Positions 1 through 6,218 of a stretch of DNA of 16,417 bases are shown one piece after another. Both the position numbers and the translations under genes were made by a program. The notes below the pieces were generated by a model. It searched no databases and had not been told where the DNA came from. It saw nothing but the letters and a program-made list of their open reading frames with translations. How positions within the stretch are numbered: position 1 is the stretch's first letter; each line of letters starts with the position of its first letter. The stretch comes from JACQHJ01 sp964624955 (GTDB taxonomy: Bacteria > Patescibacteriota > Microgenomatia > Levybacterales > UBA12049): NCBI GenBank assembly GCA_964624955.1, contig CAZUZF010000021.1, forward strand, positions 1 through 16,417, written 5' to 3'.

Positions 1-2
1 CA

Positions 3-458
3 AGAAATCAAAACCATCTTATTCAGCAGCATATCGGAGAGATTGCAAGAGGAGAAAGGCATGCAAAAATACTTATTAAAAACCAGCCATGGTCTGACAT
101 GTCACACTGGTTAGGAATTGTGAAGCATGTAGTAAGGGGAAACCAAGACCTCTCTCAAATCATTTTATGCCATCGGGGGTTTTCACCCGGAACAAATGGT
201 CTTAGGAATAATCCTGATTTTGAAATGGCGATGCAAGTAAAGCTTGAAACGGGACGTCCAATGCTAATTGATCCTTCCCATATGGGAGGAACTAGGGAGA
301 GAGTATTGGAAATTATAAAACAGGCCCAGGATTTTAGAATGAATGGTATAGGCTTCGATGGCTTAATGATAGAAGTTCATCCAAACCCGGAGTTAGCTTT
401 AACAGACAGTCGACAACAACTCTCCTGGGATCAGTTTGACCAAGCAATGGGAACATAA
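3..458 (+). CDS. DAHP synthase (3-deoxy-7-phosphoheptulonate synthase), 3' part, cut by window edge
   Basis: This catalyses the first step of the shikimate pathway, condensing phosphoenolpyruvate with erythrose 4-phosphate. The frame is open to the left edge, so the gene starts outside the window; the ATG at 99 is only an internal methionine. What is visible is the C-terminal half of the barrel: an LIKNQPW segment, CHRGFSPG, then DPSHMGG (His metal ligand), and GLMIEVHPNPELALTDS, which carries the expected Glu and Asp ligands. The CHRGF/DPSHMGG/IEVHPNP pattern fits the beta-type DAHP synthases (KDO8P-synthase-like), including those fused to chorismate mutase in Bacteroidetes and Bacillus, rather than the AroFGH type. 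One nucleotide separates its stop from the chorismate mutase ATG. A KDO8P or sialic acid synthase is less likely because the next genes are all aromatic-pathway genes. Confidence 0.85.
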   Translation, partial: RNQNHLIQQHIGEIARGERHAKILIKNQPWSDMSHWLGIVKHVVRGNQDLSQIILCHRGFSPGTNGLRNNPDFEMAMQVKLETGRPMLIDPSHMGGTRERVLEIIKQAQDFRMNGIGFDGLMIEVHPNPELALTDSRQQLSWDQFDQAMGT

Positions 459-459
459 T

Positions 460-741
460 ATGGATAAGATTTTGTTAAAAAAATTAAGGAAAGATATAGA
501 TGAAATTGACAGAGAACTTTTATTTGTTGTGGCAAAGAGGACAGACGTTGTACGAAAGATTGGAAAACTCAAGAAAGCAAACAATATCAAACCTCTCGAT
601 AAAAAAAGATGGGAATTAGTGTTGCAATCAAGGATATCAATTGCAAAATCTCTAAATCTTGACAAAGATTTTATTAAAAACTTATATACACTTATTCACA
701 AAAATTCACTTATAATAGAAAGTGAAGAAAAAAAATTATGA
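460..741 (+). CDS. Chorismate mutase, AroQ type (monofunctional)
   Basis: This converts chorismate to prephenate, the branch point to Phe and Tyr. It is a 93-residue all-helical AroQ domain. Aligned by eye to E. coli PheA, most active-site positions are present: Arg10 (R11), Arg27 (R28), Lys38 (K39), Asp47 (D48), Arg50 (R51) and Ser83 (S84). Position 51 is Trp where E. coli has Glu52, giving an RWE motif that I associate with Bacteroidetes DAHP synthase-chorismate mutase fusions. Glu87 stands where E. coli has Gln88; yeast chorismate mutase also has Glu there. I chose the ATG at 460 over the one at 436 because it directly follows the upstream stop and begins just before the first helix. The stop overlaps the next gene as ATGA, so translational coupling is likely. 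No regulatory domain is attached. Confidence 0.88.
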   Translation: MDKILLKKLRKDIDEIDRELLFVVAKRTDVVRKIGKLKKANNIKPLDKKRWELVLQSRISIAKSLNLDKDFIKNLYTLIHKNSLIIESEEKKL

Positions 742-1895
742 AAACAATAAAACAGGCAAAAAGATTGGATTTATTTTCAGAATACATATTTGCTAATCTT
801 GCTAGGAAAAAATCGGAAATTGAAAAAAAGACAAAACGTAAGGTTTTAAATTTTGGACCAGGAACTCCAGATATAAAACCAAGCAATCTTTATATCAAAA
901 AACTGGGTGAGTTTATTAACGAAGACAATGCGCATATATACCCTGGGTATGGCGCAATAAAAGAGTTTTCTGATGCCTTAATTTGGTGGTATAAAAAAAG
1001 ATTTAATGTATCCATTGATAAGGACGAGTTACTTCCGCTTTTGGGAGCAAAAGATGGAATTAGTCATTTACCACTTGCTCTTTTGGACAATGGTCAAGAG
1101 GTACTTATTCCTGATCCAGGATATCCCGCTTTTGGGGATCCTGCATTAATGATTGGAGCAAAACCAATTTCATATTCTTTAAGGCAAGAAGATAATTTTA
1201 AAATTAATTATGAAATATTAAAAGAGAAACTTTCTCCTAAAACAAAGTTTATATGGATTAACTTTCCCTCAAACCCAACTGGGCAGGTTGCAACTAAAGA
1301 AGATTTACTAAGGATAGTAAAATTTGCAAAACAAAATAATATTTTTATTGTTTATGATAATGCATATTCTGAAATTACTTTTGGAAACTTTAGAGCGCCA
1401 AGTATTTTAGAGATAGAAGGGGCAAAAGATATTGCAGTTGAAATTGGCTCTTTTTCCAAAACATTTTCCTTTGCAGGCTTTAGAATGGGATGGATTGTTG
1501 GTAATAAAGACGTCATTTCCGCTATTTCCAAAGTAAAATCACAAATGGACTCGGGGCTTTCTATCCCTCTTCAAAAACTTGGCGCCTTTGCCCTAACTCA
1601 TTTTGATAAAGCATGGAATAAGCAAATGCTTGAAAGTTATAAAAAAAGAAGAGGTATAATCGCAAGCTATTTGAAAAAACTGGGGCTTAAATTCATATTA
1701 CCCAAGGCAGGATTATATATTTGGGCAAAAATTCCAGATAAAGAAAAAAATTCAGAGGAATTTGCAAACAAACTCCTTGAGGAAAAACAAATACTTTTAA
1801 CACCAGGTACTGCTTTTGGAAAAAATGGAAAAAGATTTGTAAGAATTAGTATTTGCGTAAATATTGATAATATTAGTGACTATTTTAGATTATGA
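738..1895 (+). CDS. Class I/II PLP-dependent aminotransferase, probably aromatic or prephenate
   Basis: A 385-residue fold-type I aminotransferase. Visible motifs are the substrate-loop Pro-Gly segment near residue 40, FPSNPTG (Asn179), the YDNAYSE segment (Asp207 to the PLP ring nitrogen, Tyr210), GSFSKTFS with PLP-binding Lys241, FRMGW (Arg249) and the C-terminal carboxylate-binding Arg369 in VRIS. The family includes aspartate, LL-diaminopimelate and aromatic aminotransferases, and sequence alone does not settle the substrate. Its place between chorismate mutase and the dehydrogenase-dehydratase fusion, with 4-nt ATGA overlaps on both sides, suggests it transaminates phenylpyruvate and 4-hydroxyphenylpyruvate, or prephenate to arogenate. 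The second option is attractive because the next gene's TyrA part resembles arogenate dehydrogenases. Family assignment is firm; the substrate is inference. Confidence 0.9.
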   Translation: MKTIKQAKRLDLFSEYIFANLARKKSEIEKKTKRKVLNFGPGTPDIKPSNLYIKKLGEFINEDNAHIYPGYGAIKEFSDALIWWYKKRFNVSIDKDELLPLLGAKDGISHLPLALLDNGQEVLIPDPGYPAFGDPALMIGAKPISYSLRQEDNFKINYEILKEKLSPKTKFIWINFPSNPTGQVATKEDLLRIVKFAKQNNIFIVYDNAYSEITFGNFRAPSILEIEGAKDIAVEIGSFSKTFSFAGFRMGWIVGNKDVISAISKVKSQMDSGLSIPLQKLGAFALTHFDKAWNKQMLESYKKRRGIIASYLKKLGLKFILPKAGLYIWAKIPDKEKNSEEFANKLLEEKQILLTPGTAFGKNGKRFVRISICVNIDNISDYFRL

Positions 1896-3226
1896 AGCAA
1901 GTAAGCATTATCGGATTTGGCAGATTTGGTAAAACCTTATATCGTCTTTTGAAAGATGATTTCAAAATTGTGCTTTATAACAAAAGTAAAATAGATACAA
2001 AAGGACTTAATCTTTCTGAAAACACCGTTATTGAAACTAATTTAAGTAATATTTATGAAAGCGAAGCAATTTTTTATGCAGTACCTATTTCAAATTTTGA
2101 AAAAGTAATAAAAGAACACAAGAAATATTTTTCCGAAAAAAATCTTCTCATAGATGTCTTATCTGTAAAAATGCATGCACAAAAAGTATTTGAAAAACAC
2201 ATTAAGAATACTGACATTCAAGCATTGCTTACTCATCCTATGTTTGGACCAGATAGTACTAAAGATGGTTTTGAAAAACACGTAATCATTGTAGATAAGT
2301 TTAAGACTGATAATATAAATTATAAATTTTGGAAGAATTATTTTTTAAGTAAGAAATTAAAAGTTGTAGAGATGTCTGCCAGAGAGCACGATAAAACCGC
2401 AGCCAATTCGCAAGGATTAACACACTTTATTGGAAGGCTCCTTGATGAATTTAAGTTTGAAAAAACAGATATTGATTCTCTTGGAGCAAAAAAATTATTG
2501 GATATAAAACAACAGACTTGCAATGATTCCTGGCAATTATTCAATGATCTGCAACAATATAATCCATACACAAAACAAATGCGGCTTAAATTGGGGGCTT
2601 CATTTGATAAGTTGTATAACAAATTATTGCCTAAGCAAATAAGCCCAAAATACATAACCTATGGTATTCAAGGAGGTAAAGGAAGTTTTAATGAAGAGGC
2701 ATTATTATATTTTATAAAAAGATCCAATATCTCAAACTATAAAATTAAATACCTTTATACAACAGAAAATGTACTATTCTCTCTACATAAAGGAGAGATA
2801 GATAGGGGACAGTTTGCCATACATAATGCAGTTGGTGGAATCGTTGAAGAAAGCATAGTGGCAATGGCAAAATATAAATTTAATATTATCGATCAATTTT
2901 CCATAAAAATTGCCCACACCCTTATGATAAGACAAGATGCTAAATTGGACGATATAGATTCTATAATGTCACATCCTCAAGTATTTGCACAATGCAGGCA
3001 AACTCTTTTGGAAAAATATCCTCACCTTAAGCAACTGTCGGGTAAGCATGAATTAATAGATCACGCAATGGTAGCAAGGTATCTTTTTTACAAAAAACTT
3101 CCTAAAAACATCGCAACCATTGGCAGTAAAGTTTTAGCAAAGATTTATAATCTTAGAGTTATTGAAGATAATTTACAAGACGCTAACGAAAATTATACTA
3201 GTTTTTTACTGGTATCAAGGCTATAA
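1892..3226 (+). CDS. Fused prephenate/arogenate dehydrogenase (TyrA) and prephenate dehydratase (PheA-like)
   Basis: A 444-residue two-domain protein able in principle to send prephenate (or arogenate) both to Tyr and to Phe. Residues 1 to about 245 are TyrA: the nucleotide-binding loop GFGRFG at 8-13, DVLSVK at 88-93, THPMFGPDS with the conserved His115, and a MSAREHDKTAANSQ segment that closely resembles plant arogenate dehydrogenases. Residues about 254-444 are a dehydratase domain: GIQGGKGSF, AIHN (Asn312 = E. coli PheA N160), SHPQVFAQC (Gln363) and NYTSF (Thr436 = E. coli T278). Two usually conserved residues differ: Glu of IEN is His311 and Arg of TRF is Ser437. The protein ends right after this motif, so there is no ACT domain for Phe feedback. 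It overlaps the aminotransferase by 4 nt. An inactive or altered dehydratase cannot be excluded. Confidence 0.87.
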   Translation: MKQVSIIGFGRFGKTLYRLLKDDFKIVLYNKSKIDTKGLNLSENTVIETNLSNIYESEAIFYAVPISNFEKVIKEHKKYFSEKNLLIDVLSVKMHAQKVFEKHIKNTDIQALLTHPMFGPDSTKDGFEKHVIIVDKFKTDNINYKFWKNYFLSKKLKVVEMSAREHDKTAANSQGLTHFIGRLLDEFKFEKTDIDSLGAKKLLDIKQQTCNDSWQLFNDLQQYNPYTKQMRLKLGASFDKLYNKLLPKQISPKYITYGIQGGKGSFNEEALLYFIKRSNISNYKIKYLYTTENVLFSLHKGEIDRGQFAIHNAVGGIVEESIVAMAKYKFNIIDQFSIKIAHTLMIRQDAKLDDIDSIMSHPQVFAQCRQTLLEKYPHLKQLSGKHELIDHAMVARYLFYKKLPKNIATIGSKVLAKIYNLRVIEDNLQDANENYTSFLLVSRL

Positions 3227-3227
3227 T
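3222..3227 (+). promoter_or_regulatory. Possible -10 box before pheS
   Basis: A perfect TATAAT ends 8 nt before the pheS ATG, overlapping the last codons of the tyrA-pheA fusion. No convincing -35 box lies 16-18 bp upstream and there is no TG extension. The spacing would allow a leaderless pheS transcript, like the better-supported cases elsewhere in the window, but in such AT-rich DNA this could be chance. Confidence 0.35.
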
Positions 3228-3235
3228 TATATTCG

Positions 3236-4270
3236 ATGGAAGAAGAACTTATCGGCATTAAAAATGCCGCACTTTCATTTATTTTAGAAGCGCAAGATTT
3301 AAAATCCTTGGAAGAAACCAAGCTTCAGTTTCTTGGTAAAAGCGGAAAACTAACACTTGCAATCAAGCAAGTTACAAAACTTCCTGTTGAGAAAAGACCA
3401 GCTTTTGGAATATTGGCAAATGAAGTAAAACAGACTGTTGAAGAAGCCTTGGAGGAAAAAGCAAAGGCTTTATTAGCAGCAAAAAAAACAACGTTACTTG
3501 AAAAAATTGATGTAACAAACCCTGGCATTAAACCGCCACTTGGGCATTTGCATTTAGTAACTCAAGCAATTGAGGAGATTACTGATATTTTTGAAAAGAT
3601 TGGTTTTGTAAGAGTAAAATATCCGGAAGTAGAGTGGGATTGGTATGCATTTGAAGCTTTAAATTTTCCGCTTAACCATCCAGCAAGGGATGACTGGGAA
3701 ACATTTTTTATTGACGAAAAGCCAAGTCCCAAATACGGACCAATGCTTTTAACCCCACAGACATCTTCAGGTCAAATCCGAGAGATGGAGCAAAATAAGC
3801 CGCCAATAAAAATGCTAAATATTGCCAAGTGTCACAGAAGACAATCAGATATTTCCCACGTTCCTATGTTTCACCAGTTTGAAGGCCTTGCAATTAATAC
3901 AAATCTATCTATTGTAAATCTAAAAGGAGTATTGGATTATTTTGTTAAATCATATTTTGGAATTAACAGAAAATCAAGAATTAGACCATATCATTTTGAA
4001 TTTACAGAACCATCTTTTGAAGTTGATGTATCATGTGGGGTATGCAACGGGAAAGGCTGCAGGCTTTGCAAAGAAGGTTGGCTTGAAATGGGAGGAGCCG
4101 GAATGGTTCATCCAAATGTTTTAAAAAACTGTGGGATTGACAGTAATATCTATAACGGATTTGCATTTGGCTGGGGGGTTGAGAGGGTTTTAATGATGAA
4201 AGATGGAATAAAACTTGATGATGTAAGGATAATCTACTCAGACAGAATGGAATTTTTGGAACAGTTTTAA
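3236..4270 (+). CDS. pheS: Phenylalanine--tRNA ligase alpha subunit
   Basis: The catalytic subunit of the alpha2-beta2 phenylalanyl-tRNA synthetase, which charges tRNA-Phe. At 344 residues it has family length. An N-terminal helical, coiled-coil-like arm (about 1-90) binds tRNA, followed by the class II core. Visible are LLTPQTSSGQ (171-180), the motif 2 region CHRRQSDISHVPMFHQFEG (199-217), and motif 3 GFAFGWGVERVLM (308-320). Motif 2 differs from the common form, in which the Arg pair is followed by DTxDATHS. A CxxC pair set (Cys267, 270, 275, 278) just before GWLEMGGAGMVHPN looks like the zinc-type insert seen in many Gram-positive PheS proteins. It starts 9 nt after the upstream stop with no Shine-Dalgarno sequence and is followed by pheT 16 nt later. 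Confidence 0.96.
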   Translation: MEEELIGIKNAALSFILEAQDLKSLEETKLQFLGKSGKLTLAIKQVTKLPVEKRPAFGILANEVKQTVEEALEEKAKALLAAKKTTLLEKIDVTNPGIKPPLGHLHLVTQAIEEITDIFEKIGFVRVKYPEVEWDWYAFEALNFPLNHPARDDWETFFIDEKPSPKYGPMLLTPQTSSGQIREMEQNKPPIKMLNIAKCHRRQSDISHVPMFHQFEGLAINTNLSIVNLKGVLDYFVKSYFGINRKSRIRPYHFEFTEPSFEVDVSCGVCNGKGCRLCKEGWLEMGGAGMVHPNVLKNCGIDSNIYNGFAFGWGVERVLMMKDGIKLDDVRIIYSDRMEFLEQF

Positions 4271-4286
4271 TTACTTTGTTTTTAAT

Positions 4287-6218
4287 ATGAATATAAAAAT
4301 AGTTGACAGTTGGCTGAGGGAATACTTGGACACAAAAGCAAATGCTTTAGAAATTGCAAGAGAACTTTCTTTAAAAAGTGTATCCGTAGAAAAAATTGAA
4401 AAAGTGGATAACGATATTGTCTATGATATTGAGGTAACGACAAACAGAGTGGATTTGATGTCTGTACTAGGAATCGCAAGGGAGGGATCTGCAGTTTTAA
4501 AAAATGCAAAATTTAATAATTTGAAAACAAAAACTCTTTCTTACTCAAATGAAAAATTTCCAATTGAAATTATAAATGATCCAAAACTTGTAAATAGAAT
4601 TTGCGCAGTAGTTTTAGAAGTAGAACTAGGAAGTAGTCCAAAAGAAATTAAAGACAGGCTTGAAAATTCAGGCATTAGAAGCCTTAATAACCTTATAGAT
4701 ATCACAAACTATGTGATGAGAGAGGTTGGTCACCCAACACACGTTTTTGATTTTGACCGGCTAATTTCCAAAAAAATGATTATCAGGGAATCTAAAAATG
4801 GGGAAGCAATAACAACATTGGATGGGAAAAGGCATATTCTAAAAGGGGCGGATATTGTAGCAGATGATTCAACAGGAAAAATTATTGATTTACTTGGCGT
4901 TATGGGGACTGCAAACTCTGTGGTTAACGAAAATACCAAAAGAATTTTGTTTTTTATAGACAACAATAATCCGCTAAATATCAGAAATACCTCAATGAAT
5001 CTTGGCATTCGAAGTGAGGCAGCGATTATAAATGAAAAAGGCGTAGATAGTGAACTTTGCCTAAAAGCATTGTTAAGAGGTGTTGAGCTTTATGAAAAAA
5101 TTGCTAAAGGAAAGGTGGTTTCTCAAATTTATGACAACTATCCAAACAAACCCAAAACCACTGTTTTAAAAGTAGACATTGAAAAAATAAACAAAGTAAT
5201 AGGCATTGATATTAACCCTTTGAACTCTATCGAGATATTAAATAGTTTAGGGTTTAAAGCTAAAAAACTTGATGGAAAAATTGAAGTTGAGGTTCCATCT
5301 ATAAGAGATGATGTAAAAATAGACGAAGATATAATTGAAGAAATTGCAAGAGTGTATGGATATCATAATCTAGACAGCGTTGTACCTACATTTATTTCAG
5401 AAAAAATAGTTAGTTTTACCAACAATTTTTATTTTGAAAAGCGCATAAAGAATGCTTTTAAATATTATGGATTTAGCGAAATTTATACATATTCGCTTGT
5501 TTCTGAAAGATTATTCGATGGCCCAATTGAAACAGCAGTTAAATTAAAAAACCCCTTGTCAGAAGATATGGCGTATCTTCGAAACAGCCTTATCCCAAGT
5601 CTTTTACAAGTTGTGTCTGACAATAAAGCTTTAGATGAACTAAAAATTTTTGAGATTGCAAATATCTATCTTAAAAAAACAAATGACCTACCAAAGGAAA
5701 TACCAATACTTTCCGGTGTAATAAATAAAAAACACGCTTCATTTTATGAGGTAAAGGGAATTATCGAGCAGGTCTTAAATGATGTAGGAATTAAAAGCCT
5801 TGTATTTAAAAAGTCGAAAAGGTCATCAGTTGGGGCATCAATATATATTGATAATGATTATCTTGGAGAAATAGAAGTATTGGATACAAATCTTATAGAT
5901 TTTGAACTAGATTTTGAAACTATCTTAAAATACGCAAACAATAAAAAAACCTTTATCCCTTTTGCAAAGTTTCCACCTGTTGTAGAAGATATTTCAGTTA
6001 TATGTGAATCCCAAACACAAGAGATAATAAATACAATTAAAGCTTTGGATAAAAAGATTGTTGATGTTACTTTAAAAGATACGTATAAGGATAGTAGGAC
6101 TTTCCATATAATCTACCAAGATCTGGAAAAAACCCTAACCAGAAAAGAAGTTGTAAAAATAAGAGAAAAAATTGTTACTGTCTTAAAAGATCAGTTTAAC
6201 GCTCTTATTAAGGAGTAG
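4287..6218 (+). CDS. pheT: Phenylalanine--tRNA ligase beta subunit, short form without tRNA-binding OB domain
   Basis: The structural and editing subunit of phenylalanyl-tRNA synthetase. It has 643 residues against about 800 for the E. coli type. The N-terminal segment SWLREYLD (8-15) runs almost directly into DIEVTTNRVDLMSVLGIARE (47-66), so the EMAP/OB tRNA-binding insert that normally lies between them is absent. The rest is intact: B3/B4 editing module (about 90-275, with NLIDITNYVM and GHPTHVFDFD), B5 (about 292-360), the catalytic-like class II domain (about 380-550) and the C-terminal ferredoxin-like anticodon-binding domain (about 555-643, beginning FAKFPPVVEDIS). The ATG has no Shine-Dalgarno sequence. 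The last 11 nt overlap the convergent penicillin-binding protein gene, leaving no room for a terminator. Confidence 0.95.
   Translation: MNIKIVDSWLREYLDTKANALEIARELSLKSVSVEKIEKVDNDIVYDIEVTTNRVDLMSVLGIAREGSAVLKNAKFNNLKTKTLSYSNEKFPIEIINDPKLVNRICAVVLEVELGSSPKEIKDRLENSGIRSLNNLIDITNYVMREVGHPTHVFDFDRLISKKMIIRESKNGEAITTLDGKRHILKGADIVADDSTGKIIDLLGVMGTANSVVNENTKRILFFIDNNNPLNIRNTSMNLGIRSEAAIINEKGVDSELCLKALLRGVELYEKIAKGKVVSQIYDNYPNKPKTTVLKVDIEKINKVIGIDINPLNSIEILNSLGFKAKKLDGKIEVEVPSIRDDVKIDEDIIEEIARVYGYHNLDSVVPTFISEKIVSFTNNFYFEKRIKNAFKYYGFSEIYTYSLVSERLFDGPIETAVKLKNPLSEDMAYLRNSLIPSLLQVVSDNKALDELKIFEIANIYLKKTNDLPKEIPILSGVINKKHASFYEVKGIIEQVLNDVGIKSLVFKKSKRSSVGASIYIDNDYLGEIEVLDTNLIDFELDFETILKYANNKKTFIPFAKFPPVVEDISVICESQTQEIINTIKALDKKIVDVTLKDTYKDSRTFHIIYQDLEKTLTRKEVVKIREKIVTVLKDQFNALIKE

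Noticed and set aside
99..101. ATG at 99 as the true start of the DAHP synthase
   Set aside because: The frame stays open to the window edge and the upstream codons carry family-like sequence, so this is an internal Met of a truncated gene.
436..459. ATG at 436 as chorismate mutase start
   Set aside because: It would overlap the DAHP synthase end and add residues before the first AroQ helix; the ATG at 460, 1 nt after the stop, fits better.
711..716. Perfect TATAAT inside the chorismate mutase gene as an aminotransferase promoter
   Set aside because: It lies 21 nt from the ATG, lacks a -35 box and a TG extension, and such hexamers are frequent in AT-rich DNA.
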